The notes below the pieces were generated by a model. It was not told the DNA's origin, did not search any database, and saw only the letters and a program-made list of their open reading frames with translations. 64,000 nucleotides of DNA, taken from contig NZ_SMSG01000007.1 in NCBI RefSeq assembly GCF_004382795.1, forward strand, positions 62,001-126,000, written 5' to 3'. This DNA is from Cumulibacter soli (lineage in GTDB: Bacteria; Actinomycetota; Actinomycetes; Mycobacteriales; Antricoccaceae). Below are positions 16,701-25,541 of this stretch, piece after piece (the stretch's first letter is position 1; every line of letters starts with the position of its first letter). The position numbers and the translations under genes were made by a program.

Positions 16701-17414
16701 TCAGTGCGCAGCAGCGAGCCGTTCGCGGCGCAGCTTCTCAACGTCGGGGAGTTCGAGCGGCTCGAGGCTTTCCACCCCGAGGGCGCGCCGCAGCAGCAGG
16801 TCGGCGAGTTCCGGGTTACGCGCCAGCGCGGGGCCATGCATGTAGGTGCCGAGCACCGATCCTTGGACGACTCCTTCACGCCCGTCGCCGACACCGTTCC
16901 CTACTCCGGCGGTGACCGTACCTAGCGCCTCGGCGTCGGGTCCGAGCGTTGTACCGCCGCGGTGGTTCTCGAATCCGCACAACGGCGCGCTCAGGCCGGC
17001 TATCGCAGGGGTTGTGACCAGTTCGCCGATCGAGCGCTTCTGTTGTGGGACAGTGCTGACGTCGATCAGTCCAACCCCGTCGACCCGCTCCCCTTCCGAG
17101 GTTTCGTACCAGGTGCCCAGGAGCTGGATCGCGGCGCAGATCGCCAGAACGGGTGCGCCGCGTTCGGATGCGCGTTGTAGGCCAGGGTGCTTGAGAAGGT
17201 GCCGTGCCGCGAGGCGTTGCGCGTAGTCCTCTGCACCGCCGAGGGTATAGATGTCCAGCGACTCCGGAACGGGGTCGGCGATCGTGATCTCAACAATATC
17301 GGCGTTGTATCCACGCATCCGAAGTCGCTGACGCAGCACGAGCGCGTTACCGCCGTCGCCGTACGTGCCGAGTACGTCGGGCAGGATCAGCCCGATCTGG
17401 ATGTTGTCGCTCAT
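16701..17414 (-). CDS. gatD: Lipid II isoglutaminyl synthase, glutamine amidotransferase subunit GatD
   Basis: A 237-residue CobB/CobQ-like class I amidotransferase. The nucleophile is Cys93 in LAICAAIQLLG and the catalytic His is His193 in TYMHGPALARNPELADLLL, close to the positions in Staphylococcus aureus GatD (94 and 189). GatD supplies ammonia from glutamine to MurT, which amidates D-glutamate of lipid II to D-isoglutamine in peptidoglycan synthesis. The gene overlaps murT by ATGA, the conserved murT-gatD operon of Gram-positive bacteria. Confidence 0.94.
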   Translation of the reverse strand: MSDNIQIGLILPDVLGTYGDGGNALVLRQRLRMRGYNADIVEITIADPVPESLDIYTLGGAEDYAQRLAARHLLKHPGLQRASERGAPVLAICAAIQLLGTWYETSEGERVDGVGLIDVSTVPQQKRSIGELVTTPAIAGLSAPLCGFENHRGGTTLGPDAEALGTVTAGVGNGVGDGREGVVQGSVLGTYMHGPALARNPELADLLLRRALGVESLEPLELPDVEKLRRERLAAAH

Positions 17415-18679
17415 CGTGCCTCCAACGCGCGGTTCAGGTCGCGGAACGCCGTGTAGTTGGCAAGTACTTCGACCCGCCCCGGCGGGCAGGCCTCGATTGC
17501 GCGCAGAGTATCGGCGATCAACGTGTGCTCGACGTCTGCGTAGGTCAGCCGCACGGCAAGGTCGGTGCCGCGTTCTCCGGCCGCGATCACGGGCCGACCG
17601 TCAAAGTCCGAGAACTTCACGTCCCAAAGCCAGGACAGGTCTTCGCCGTCGGGAACCTGTCCATTGACCGAGATCACGATCCCATCGGCCGATGTATCGA
17701 CCATGGACAAAGCCTCTTGCCATCCCGCGGGATTCTTCGCGAGCAGCATCCGTACCGAATGTGCCCCGACCTGAACCGTACGATAGCGTCCGGCAACCTC
17801 ACCAACGGACGCTGCAGCCGCTAACGCATCCTCAGCCTTGGCGCCCATCGCGACAGCCGCAGCCACCGCCTGCGCAGCATTGCCTCGATTCGCCTGGCCG
17901 GGCAGAGTCAGGGTCATCTCCAGCCGCTGACCGCCGGGACCGCATAGATATTCGCCATCCAGCCACCATTGCGGTGTGGGTCGACTGAATTCGGCGCCAC
18001 TGCTATGCCAGTGCGTACCCCCCACTGCGGCGACCGATTGATCCCACAGGATCGGCTCACCCGAGCGAGGACAACTCGTCGCGTCCAGCCCCCAGCCACT
18101 GCCAGCGGATACCCACACCACATTTGGCGCGTCGTACGCCGCCGAACTGATCAGCACGTCGTCACAGTTCGCCACGATCACGGCGTTCGGGTGTCGGGCG
18201 AGGCCTTGGCGAATCTTGCGTTCTATTGCATTGATTTCACCGACTCGGTCCAGTTGGTCGCGGCTGAGGTTCAACAGCACGATTACTTCGGGCTTGAGCG
18301 CGTCCGCGACGTGCGGCAGGTGTAGTTCGTCGACTTCGATCGCTGCCAAGGGCGCGCTGCGATCGGTCGCAAGTGCGGCGACGATCCCCGCGTCCATGTT
18401 CGCACCGTCGGACTGCGTGACGACGTTGTCTACGGTCGCCAACGCGGCGGCAGTCATCCGTGTCGTCGTCGACTTCCCATTCGTGCCAGTAATGAGCGCG
18501 GTACGCCGCCCCGCACCGAGTTGTCCCATCAACGTCGGGTCGATCTTGAGCGCGATGAGTCCGCCGATCATGGCTCCCTTGCCGCGTCCGGCTTTCTGAG
18601 AGGCCCAGGACGCTGCGCGCGCCGCCCGCAGGCCCAGTTGGCCGCGCAGCGAGATGCGTTGTGCCGGTCGTCGAGTCAT
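17411..18679 (-). CDS. murT: Lipid II isoglutaminyl synthase, Mur ligase-like subunit MurT
   Basis: A 422-residue Mur-ligase homologue. The ATP-binding loop GTNGKST is at residues 65-71, LNLSRDQLDRVGEI marks the central domain, and the C-terminal part is the MurT-specific domain with LLAKNPAGWQEAL and DLSWLWDVKFSDF. It forms the GatD/MurT complex at the inner face of the membrane. The central zinc-ribbon region seems incomplete: only one Cys of the usual CxxC pairs is left in SCPRSGEPI, and the second pair is replaced around HWHSSGAEF. It is the first gene of the two-gene operon and divergent from the DksA-like gene. Confidence 0.94.
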   Translation of the reverse strand: MTRRPAQRISLRGQLGLRAARAASWASQKAGRGKGAMIGGLIALKIDPTLMGQLGAGRRTALITGTNGKSTTTRMTAAALATVDNVVTQSDGANMDAGIVAALATDRSAPLAAIEVDELHLPHVADALKPEVIVLLNLSRDQLDRVGEINAIERKIRQGLARHPNAVIVANCDDVLISSAAYDAPNVVWVSAGSGWGLDATSCPRSGEPILWDQSVAAVGGTHWHSSGAEFSRPTPQWWLDGEYLCGPGGQRLEMTLTLPGQANRGNAAQAVAAAVAMGAKAEDALAAAASVGEVAGRYRTVQVGAHSVRMLLAKNPAGWQEALSMVDTSADGIVISVNGQVPDGEDLSWLWDVKFSDFDGRPVIAAGERGTDLAVRLTYADVEHTLIADTLRAIEACPPGRVEVLANYTAFRDLNRALEAR

Positions 18680-18807
18680 CCTCCGATTCTATCCGGGGCT
18701 TCGCGCGTAATGACCGCCCAAACGCGGATGCGGCACACACCACTGCGGACCGACACCGAGCCCGCAGAGCCTCGGTCCGTTCGTCGAACCGCGCATAGGG
18801 TGGGCTG

Positions 18808-19167
18808 ATGGAAGATCCGCCGACCAACTCTCGCGCAGCACTCACGGCAGTGCGCGAGGAGGCGGTTGCTCGTTTGGCAGCAACTCAGGCCGAGTTGGTG
18901 ACACTGCGCGACGATCGCTCCGATGCCAACGACGACGACGAACATGATCCGGACGGCGCGACGCTGTCGGCAGAATGGTCCCGACTCACCGGATTGGCCG
19001 ATGCCGCACGCGCCAGGTTGGCACAGGTCGACGACGCGCTCGCGCGCCTGGACGCCGGCGATTACGGAATTTGTCAACGGTGCGGTCAGCCGATACCAGC
19101 AGGACGGCTTGAGGTACGCCCATTCGCCGAGTATTGCCTCCCCTGCGCCGAGCGCACGAGTCAGTAA
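18808..19167 (+). CDS. DksA/TraR family C4 zinc-finger protein
   Basis: A 119-residue protein with a long helical N-terminal half (about residues 10-80) and a C4 zinc finger: Cys89, Cys92, Cys110 and Cys113 in YGICQRCGQPIPAGRLEVRPFAEYCLPC (split pattern CxxC-17-CxxC). Proteins of this family insert into the RNA polymerase secondary channel; actinobacterial relatives such as RbpA-independent DksA-like factors are poorly characterised. The acidic DDDEHDPDG at the helical tip corresponds to the usual acidic tip. It stands alone, divergent from murT. Confidence 0.87.
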   Translation: MEDPPTNSRAALTAVREEAVARLAATQAELVTLRDDRSDANDDDEHDPDGATLSAEWSRLTGLADAARARLAQVDDALARLDAGDYGICQRCGQPIPAGRLEVRPFAEYCLPCAERTSQ

Positions 19168-19266
19168 GTACGAGCGCACCTAACGCCAAGTTCGGACGGA
19201 CAGCCTCCGTCTACATCAGCTCGACGACTTCGCCAGACCGAGTCAGCCAAGCCCGGCCGCGGGTGA

Positions 19267-19917
19267 TTATTCCGCCTCGAACACTCCGTATCCCACCGTG
19301 CTCAAAGCCATACGTTGATATCGCCCAACGACCTGCTCAACAGAATCGCGCCCACCCGGATCAAACCAAGAGCCCACGCCCACGCAAGCAGAAACAACGA
19401 ACAACGAGGTGTATCGAGGCAATTCGAGTTTGAATACGCCTCGGTTGACCCCGTCCTCGATCACTCGATCGAAGATTCGTTGTTCGGCCTGACGCTTAGA
19501 GATGATGAGTTTGCGGTCCTCCGGATTCACCTGCATAAGCTCAATCTCGCCAATTCGCCCAATTACAGGCTCGGTCGCGAAGGTCGTAACCACAGCGCCA
19601 ACGATCGCTTTCAGCCGTGAGGCCGGGTCGGGATCGGCATGAAAGAAAGCCATCTCGGTCGCAGCCAGCATCACGTCTATCGCACGCTGCAGGATGGTGG
19701 AAAGCACGTCTTGCTTGGAGTCGAAGTAGTTATAAAGCGAACCGGGGCTCACTCCGGCAGCGGCAGCAATGTCGCTCACCTTCGTACCGTGGTAACCGCG
19801 GGAGCCAAATACTTGCACCGCTGCGGCCAATATCGAGGCCGCTAGGGGCTCATCAGTGGGCAGTACTACCATCGACCCCTGCGGGTCTGTCGGTCCGCCG
19901 AGTCCCTTTCGCGCCAT
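19267..19917 (-). CDS. TetR/AcrR family regulator of the acyl-CoA carboxylase locus
   Basis: A 216-residue regulator. The helix-turn-helix is ILAAAVQVFGSRGYHGTKVSDIAAAAGVSPGSLYNYFDSKQDVL (about residues 25-70). The ligand domain has NPEDRKLIISKRQAEQRIFDRVIEDGVNRGVF, like fatty-acyl-CoA sensing members. The frame opens at 19989, but the ATG at 19917 gives the normal N terminus, and the frame upstream runs through a 32-bp palindrome (19972-20003) that is better explained as the operator. It is the last gene of the CoA-transferase/ABC/carboxylase direction and is a candidate regulator for that operon. Confidence 0.82.
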   Translation of the reverse strand: MARKGLGGPTDPQGSMVVLPTDEPLAASILAAAVQVFGSRGYHGTKVSDIAAAAGVSPGSLYNYFDSKQDVLSTILQRAIDVMLAATEMAFFHADPDPASRLKAIVGAVVTTFATEPVIGRIGEIELMQVNPEDRKLIISKRQAEQRIFDRVIEDGVNRGVFKLELPRYTSLFVVSACVGVGSWFDPGGRDSVEQVVGRYQRMALSTVGYGVFEAE

Positions 19918-19971
19918 GGCAACCTTGAATTCCGTTTGAGCGGCCAGCCCTACCAGCCAGTGGGCGTTGTA

Positions 19972-20003
19972 TATGCAGTGACCGACCAAGCGGCCACTGC
20001 ATA
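19972..20003. promoter_or_regulatory. TetR operator candidate (13-bp arms)
   Basis: Arms TATGCAGTGACCG and CGGCCACTGCATA are complementary at 12 of 13 positions across the 6-nt spacer ACCAAG. The site lies between the biotin carrier stop and the TetR start, 55 nt upstream of ATG 19917, as expected for autoregulation. Confidence 0.6.
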
Positions 20004-20016
20004 CACGGTTGCCGCC

Positions 20017-20238
20017 CTAGTCGGACTTCACGATTATAAGCGTGTCTCCTTCACGCACGGCGCTCCCCTCCGGAGCCGCGATTGATTCAACAGTGCCGGC
20101 GACAGGCGAGGCAACAGGGATTTCCATCTTCATCGATTCGAGAATCAATAGCTCCTGTTCCTCCTCAACAACATCGCCTACGCCCACCAAGATTTTCCAT
20201 ACGTTCGCAGTCATCTCCGCGACGATGTTCTCTGCCAT
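20017..20238 (-). CDS. Stand-alone biotin carboxyl carrier protein
   Basis: A 73-residue protein that is just a biotinyl domain. The biotinylated Lys is Lys37 in ESMKME, flanked by the two-fold repeat NVWKILVGVGDVV and GTVESIAAPEGSAVREGDTL. It carries carboxybiotin between the biotin carboxylase (29268) and the carboxyltransferase just upstream (20292). Actinobacterial acyl-CoA carboxylases usually have this domain fused to the biotin carboxylase, so a free carrier is notable. TTGAGGAAAAAT-like purine-rich sequence precedes the ATG. Confidence 0.92.
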   Translation of the reverse strand: MAENIVAEMTANVWKILVGVGDVVEEEQELLILESMKMEIPVASPVAGTVESIAAPEGSAVREGDTLIIVKSD

Positions 20239-20291
20239 TTTTCCTCCATTGCTTCCGCGATACTTTTTCGAGGTATTTCGCGACGTGAAAT

Positions 20292-21854
20292 TTACGGCCT
20301 GAAAGGCGTCGTCGGCGGACCCACTTGCCTCGCGAGAACGCGCTGCGCCTCATGCACAAACCGGACTAGTAAGTCACGCGTCTCGGCCGGGTCAATGATG
20401 TCTTGCAATGTGACTTCTGCCGTCCTAAACGGGGAGGCGATCGCCTCCATCGTCGCTTCGATCTCCAACCGCTTTGCCTCGGGGTCCTCAGCGTTTGCAA
20501 TGTCGGACTTGAATGCGGCGGCGGTGCCTCCCGAAATATGCATTGATCCCCACTGGGCACTTGGCCACGCGTATCGCCGAAACATTCCGGTTGGTCGATG
20601 GTGAACTTGCCCGCCAACGCCGAAGATTCGCCGGACGACGAAGGTGATCCACGGCATCCGGCTCCGGCAGGTGGTCCATACAAGCTCGGCCCCGGCACGC
20701 TCGATGCCCGCTTGTTCTACCTCGGTGCCCACCATGAACCCCGGTTCGTCAGGGAACGACACCAGCGGAAGATGGAACTGATCGCACAGTTGAATGAGAT
20801 GCATCGCCTTCTTGCCTGCAGCAGGGTCAGTTGCGCCACCACCCTGCTTAGGGTTGTTGGCCATTATCCCGATTGGGTATCCGTCCACTCGGGCGAGCCC
20901 AGTGACTCGCGAGCGCCCATAATCGGGTGAAATCTCGAAGAACGAATCGCCATCGACCACGGCATCGATGAGTTTTCGTACGTCAAAGGGCTGTCTTTTG
21001 TTCTGCGGAATAAGCTCGCGAAGCGCCTCGGCGTCCAGATGCGGCATCCGCGCCTCGGACCGCTGAGGAACCTCATCAACACTCGACGGCAGATAGGACA
21101 AGAACCGCTTTACCTGCCGCAACGCATCTTCCTCGCTGTCGGCAATGTTATTCACTGAGCCGCTCTTACGAGTGTGCATTCCGGCGCCGCCGAGCTCCTC
21201 CTTCGTGACATCAATGCCGAGTGCAGCCTTGACTACCGGCGGCCCACCTGGAAATAGATGGGCAGTGTCACGCACCATGACATTGAAATGGCACATCACG
21301 CCGTCGATCGCTGGCAGGCCCGCGACGGGCCCCAGAATCGCGGACACCACTGGGACGTGCTGTAGGAGTTCGACATCGTGTTTGGTGAATGCGTTGCCAT
21401 CCGGTAGGTACGTGCGTCCAAGTTCTAAGAATCCGCGCACGCTCCCGCCTGCGCCGTCGAGCAATCTGACAAAGGGAGCCCGCCACTCCCTAGCGCGTTC
21501 GACGACACTCGTCTCGGCGCCGAGGGCGCCGTGATCCGCTGCGGTCGCCGAGCCACCCTTGATGGTGAAGTCGCCAGCATGCAGAAATACCAGGCGACCA
21601 TCGACCTCACACGATCCGATGACCTCGCCTTTGGGCGTGAACGCGACGAGCTGGCCATCAACGTAGGTTCCTTGACCGCCGAGGTATCCAGTCTCGGCGA
21701 ACGTCCCCGGATCAGCGAGGATCGCGATCCGTTCACGAGCGGTCAGACGACCGTTATCGTGTTGCCGTTGGACCTGCTGTTCTCCCCCCATCTGTTCTGC
21801 GAAACTACGCCGTAGCCGAATCTCGTCGATTGGGTCATGGGTTCGTGCTTCCAT
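20292..21854 (-). CDS. Acyl-CoA carboxylase, carboxyltransferase subunit (AccD/PccB type)
   Basis: A 520-residue subunit with both crotonase-like halves. The N-terminal half has the acyl-CoA loop with HAGDFTIKGGSATAADHGALGAE and LLDGAGGSVRGF. The C-terminal half has the biotin-site region with GIMANNPKQGGGATDPAAGKKAMHLIQLCDQFHLPLVSFPDEPGFMVG. It transfers CO2 from carboxybiotin to an acyl-CoA such as propionyl-CoA or a longer or branched thioester; specificity is not assigned. The start codon shares an A with the permease stop (TGATG), and the biotin carrier follows 53 nt on. Confidence 0.92.
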   Translation of the reverse strand: MEARTHDPIDEIRLRRSFAEQMGGEQQVQRQHDNGRLTARERIAILADPGTFAETGYLGGQGTYVDGQLVAFTPKGEVIGSCEVDGRLVFLHAGDFTIKGGSATAADHGALGAETSVVERAREWRAPFVRLLDGAGGSVRGFLELGRTYLPDGNAFTKHDVELLQHVPVVSAILGPVAGLPAIDGVMCHFNVMVRDTAHLFPGGPPVVKAALGIDVTKEELGGAGMHTRKSGSVNNIADSEEDALRQVKRFLSYLPSSVDEVPQRSEARMPHLDAEALRELIPQNKRQPFDVRKLIDAVVDGDSFFEISPDYGRSRVTGLARVDGYPIGIMANNPKQGGGATDPAAGKKAMHLIQLCDQFHLPLVSFPDEPGFMVGTEVEQAGIERAGAELVWTTCRSRMPWITFVVRRIFGVGGQVHHRPTGMFRRYAWPSAQWGSMHISGGTAAAFKSDIANAEDPEAKRLEIEATMEAIASPFRTAEVTLQDIIDPAETRDLLVRFVHEAQRVLARQVGPPTTPFRP

Positions 21855-22885
21855 CAGTTTCCTTCCTTGGTTGGATTCGAGCGGCCAGCGGCCTCGTGCG
21901 TCCGGTCGCGTGGAGCAACCGATGGCGATACGTCACGACGCGGCTTCGCCGCACGCTTGCGACCACGCCTTGAGGCACGTTCAGCCGGAATAGTTGGATC
22001 TAAGACATCGTTGGCGAAATCGCCCAATAGGTTGAACGCCAGCACCGTTAAAGCGATCGCCGCGCCCGGTGCGTATATCTGGTAAGGCGCCGATGCTACG
22101 AAGTCGAATGCGCTCTTGAGCATCGAGCCCCAACTAGATGTCGGAGGTCGAACGCCGAGACCGAGGAAGCTCAACGCGGCCTCTGCCAGTAATCCGACGG
22201 CCATCAAGAACGTCGCTTGAACCACGATCGGTCGCGCGATATTGGGCAGTATGTGACGACGTACTATCCGCGCCTTCGACGTGCCGTACGTCGACGCCAC
22301 TTCGATGAACAGGCGCTCTTTCAGCGCCAACACTTGCCCACGGGCCAGCCGCGCGAAAATCGGAGCAAAAACGACTCCGACCGCAACCATCGCTTTCACC
22401 AAACCCGGCCCGAGTGCGGCTCCCACACCAATCGCGAGAACCAAGGCGGGGAATGCGAGCAACGTGTCCACGAATCGCATAATGATGGCGTCGACCCAGC
22501 CGCCGGCAAATCCGGCAATCACACCAATCGCGACTCCGAAAATAACGCCGACGCCGACCGATATGAGCGCCGCTATCAACGATACCTGGCTGCCGTATAT
22601 GAGCCGACTGAACAAGTCTCTGCCGACATCGTCAGTTCCAAGTAAATGGTCTGCCGACGGCGGAAGAAGAATCGCCGTGAGCTCCTGCTTATTAGGATCG
22701 GCCGGGGCGATGATTGGTGCCAGGATCGCACACAAAACAACGATCGCGAGAAAGATTGCCGCGACGAACGCAATGCGATCATTGCGCAGCATCAACCAGC
22801 ATCGCGCACCTAATCCCCGTCTGCTATCCGAGTTGTCTGACACCTCGGCCACGGTGTCGCCATTCATATTCGACATGACTTTCAC
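21854..22885 (-). CDS. ABC transporter permease, DppC/OppC type
   Basis: A 343-residue inner-membrane permease with an N-terminal OppC_N segment, about six membrane helices and the cytoplasmic EAA-like loop EVASTYGTSKARIVRRHILPNIARPIVVQ. It partners the DppB-type permease encoded just upstream. The GTG start overlaps the previous stop (GTGA); ATG at 22876 is an alternative. The tail after the last helix is rich in Arg/Lys (ERASRRGRKRAAKPRRD), extending it beyond the usual length of about 300. Confidence 0.9.
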   Translation of the reverse strand: MKVMSNMNGDTVAEVSDNSDSRRGLGARCWLMLRNDRIAFVAAIFLAIVVLCAILAPIIAPADPNKQELTAILLPPSADHLLGTDDVGRDLFSRLIYGSQVSLIAALISVGVGVIFGVAIGVIAGFAGGWVDAIIMRFVDTLLAFPALVLAIGVGAALGPGLVKAMVAVGVVFAPIFARLARGQVLALKERLFIEVASTYGTSKARIVRRHILPNIARPIVVQATFLMAVGLLAEAALSFLGLGVRPPTSSWGSMLKSAFDFVASAPYQIYAPGAAIALTVLAFNLLGDFANDVLDPTIPAERASRRGRKRAAKPRRDVSPSVAPRDRTHEAAGRSNPTKEGN

Positions 22886-23823
22886 TTAATCCTTGGGTCT
22901 ACGACTCGATACGCGATGTCCACCAGGAGATTCGCGAGGATAACGAGAACCGCCATGGTCAGTACGACGGCTTGAATGACCGGGTAATCTTTTTGCAGGG
23001 TGCTTCGCAGAATGAGGCCGCCGAGTCCTGACACACCAAATACCGCCTCAATCACGACCGTCGCACCCAAGAAGGAATTGAGAACGAGTCCGCCGATCGT
23101 AATCAGTGGCACAGCGGCATTCTTCAGCGCGCGAATCATGATCGACCGTTCGCGTAACCCTTTGGCCCGGTGGGTTCGAATAGCGTCCGACGCCAACGAG
23201 ACGATCATCGCGGACCGTGTCTGCCGCGCGACCTCGGCCGCGCCGACGACTCCCATCGCGAAACCCGGCAGAATCGCATGCAGCAGGCCCTGCCCCGGGT
23301 CACTGAAGATGCTCACCCCGCCCGTTGCAGGCAGGACTCCCATCCCGAGCGCGAACACCGAGACAAGGATGAGCGCGATCCAAAAGTTCGGCATCGCCAC
23401 TCCAAGCGACGCCAATCCGGTCACCACCCGGTCCACGGTGCCGTTCGCTTTGTATGCGGCGATGATCCCCGCAGTGAGCCCGATGCCGAACGCGAAGATT
23501 AGCGCCACGAGCACGATGCTGAGCGTGACCGGAAGCGTGCGCGCGATCGACGGCCCGACCGACTCACCCGTCAACAATGATGACCCCAAGTCACCGCGGA
23601 CAGCCTCGCCGAACCATGTCACGTATTGAGCCACCAGTGATTGGTCGAGACCAAGTTCGTGCCGGATAGCCGTGAGTTGTTCGTCGGTCGCATCCTGACC
23701 CGCGACCGTTACCGCAATATCGCCCGGAACCAGGTGAATCAGCGTGAACACCACGACACTTGCTATGAGCAACGTCGGCATCATCGCAAGTAGCCGACGC
23801 GCAATCATCAATGCCATTCGCAT
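22882..23823 (-). CDS. ABC transporter permease, DppB/OppB type
   Basis: A 313-residue permease of normal length. It opens with RRLLAMMPTLLIASVVVFTLIHLVPGD, the standard DppB first helix, and contains the ATPase-contact loop RTHRAKGLRERSIMIRALKNAAVPLITIGG. With the DppC-type subunit it forms the translocation channel for the solute delivered by the receptor encoded 80 nt upstream. Confidence 0.92.
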   Translation of the reverse strand: MRMALMIARRLLAMMPTLLIASVVVFTLIHLVPGDIAVTVAGQDATDEQLTAIRHELGLDQSLVAQYVTWFGEAVRGDLGSSLLTGESVGPSIARTLPVTLSIVLVALIFAFGIGLTAGIIAAYKANGTVDRVVTGLASLGVAMPNFWIALILVSVFALGMGVLPATGGVSIFSDPGQGLLHAILPGFAMGVVGAAEVARQTRSAMIVSLASDAIRTHRAKGLRERSIMIRALKNAAVPLITIGGLVLNSFLGATVVIEAVFGVSGLGGLILRSTLQKDYPVIQAVVLTMAVLVILANLLVDIAYRVVDPRIK

Positions 23824-23903
23824 GCCCGATCTTTCGGGGAGCCGGCGTCCCTCGCGCGCGGTGCTTCGACCTCACACGAGAGAACGCCGACGTCCGGTTC
23901 GAA

Positions 23904-25505
23904 CTAGTTCTTGGTGACCCATAGGAAACTGACGTTGGGCTTCCCGAGCAGCGTCGGCTGATAGCCCTCGACATAGTCTTGGAAAGCGACGATCCGTGGC
24001 GTGTGTAATAACGGCAGATACAGCATCTCGTCGCGTGTCAGCTCAACTAGGGGTCGATTCGCCTTGACACGCTCGTCCTGATCCGTCACCAGTTTTCCTG
24101 CATCGACCAGTTCCTTCAGGTCAGCGCCGGCGTTGTCTCCTTCACCGACCCATCCCTTGGGAGCGCTGAATCCTTCCGGCGACAACAATGAGGTGTACTC
24201 GGCTGATGGATCTGGTCGTCCCGACCAGCCCGAGCAGTAGAGCGCTGTCTCATGGTTGGTGAAGAAGGCCTCGTTCGCGGCGCCCACATCCATCATTTGG
24301 ATCTGCGCATCGATGCCAGCCTCTTCCAGCTGGCTCTGAATGATCTCCAGCTTCCGAGATTGACCCGGCGAGTTGTAGCCGATGATCGTGATCGTTTCGC
24401 CGTCTGCGCCCGCCTCAGTCCACAGCTCAGCGGCCTTCTTCGGATCGTGCGCGTACTTGTATTCCTCAGGAAGGTCTTTCTGGTAAGCCCAGTGCGCCTT
24501 GGGCAAGATTTGATCTGCGGGTTCACCGCCGTGCCCAAATAGCAGCGCCTCCGTTAACGCGTCGCGATCGATGGCGTAGGCGATCGCCTGACGTGCGGCC
24601 TTGCTATCCATCGGCGGTTTGGTCACGTTGAAGTAGCACGCTTCTTGCGCACTCGAGGTGTCGACTCCTACGACGATCCCCTGCTGAGCCTTGAGTGAAT
24701 CGATCGATTGCGCGCCCACGACGATGGACATATCGATCTGCTGATCGAGCAGCGCGTTGTCTGCCGTCTGGCCGTTTGGTATGTACTTCATCGTGAGGTC
24801 ATCGAGATAAGGCATGTCCGGCTGCCAGTAGTGTTCATTCTTGGTAAGCACTAGTTCATCGCCGGACGCGTAGCTGACGAATGAGAACGGCCCGGCACCG
24901 ACTGGATTGACTTCAAACGAATCGCCGGATTCTTCGACGGCGGTCGGCGAGACCATCATTCCCGCGCGGTCGGCGAACACTCCGATCAGCGAAGCGTCCA
25001 TCTGGGTCAACGTGATCGTCACCTCGGTATCCGAGGTAGCTTCAACGTCCTTGATTGTGCCCAGTTCTGCCTTAACCGTAGAGGTGGGTAGTTCGCGTGC
25101 CCGGTCGATATTGAACTTCACGGCCTCGGCGTCAAGTGGCGTACCGTCTTGGAACTTTAGGTCCGCCCGCAGCGTGAAGACGAGTGTCGAATCGTCCACG
25201 AATTCCCATGATTCAGCCAATCCAGGCTCCGGCGTGAGATCTTCTCCGACGTTCACCAACCTGTCGTACAACGGGTATAGCGAAACATGGTCGGTGCCCG
25301 CGCCGCCCAGGATGGGATCAAGCGAGGTCGGCGACGCATCGGTCGACACGACCAATTCCCCGCCGGCAACTGGGTCGCCATACGAGCGGGACGCAGCATC
25401 ACTTTCGTCGCCACCCGAACTGCCGCATGCCGCTAACACGAGCGCGAGTATCGGCACTATCACGATAGATCTGAAAAGTCGTAGTCTTCTGCTATTCATG
25501 GTCAT
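23904..25505 (-). CDS. ABC transporter substrate-binding lipoprotein, family 5
   Basis: A 533-residue lipoprotein receptor. The signal peptide has a basic start, a hydrophobic core and the lipobox VLAAC (Cys about residue 27), then a Gly/Ser/Asp-rich linker. The mature domain has the family marks LVVSTDASPTSLDP, LAESWEFVDDSTLVFTLR and FQDGTPLDAEAVKFNIDR. It delivers the solute to the DppB/DppC channel. AAGGA lies about 6 nt before ATG 25505. In this operon the transported solute is probably an acid or its derivative used by the CoA-transferase and carboxylase, but this is inference. Confidence 0.92.
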   Translation of the reverse strand: MTMNSRRLRLFRSIVIVPILALVLAACGSSGGDESDAASRSYGDPVAGGELVVSTDASPTSLDPILGGAGTDHVSLYPLYDRLVNVGEDLTPEPGLAESWEFVDDSTLVFTLRADLKFQDGTPLDAEAVKFNIDRARELPTSTVKAELGTIKDVEATSDTEVTITLTQMDASLIGVFADRAGMMVSPTAVEESGDSFEVNPVGAGPFSFVSYASGDELVLTKNEHYWQPDMPYLDDLTMKYIPNGQTADNALLDQQIDMSIVVGAQSIDSLKAQQGIVVGVDTSSAQEACYFNVTKPPMDSKAARQAIAYAIDRDALTEALLFGHGGEPADQILPKAHWAYQKDLPEEYKYAHDPKKAAELWTEAGADGETITIIGYNSPGQSRKLEIIQSQLEEAGIDAQIQMMDVGAANEAFFTNHETALYCSGWSGRPDPSAEYTSLLSPEGFSAPKGWVGEGDNAGADLKELVDAGKLVTDQDERVKANRPLVELTRDEMLYLPLLHTPRIVAFQDYVEGYQPTLLGKPNVSFLWVTKN

Positions 25506-25541
25506 GCTTGTTCCTTTGTCCCGGTAATGGGGTCCACGCGG

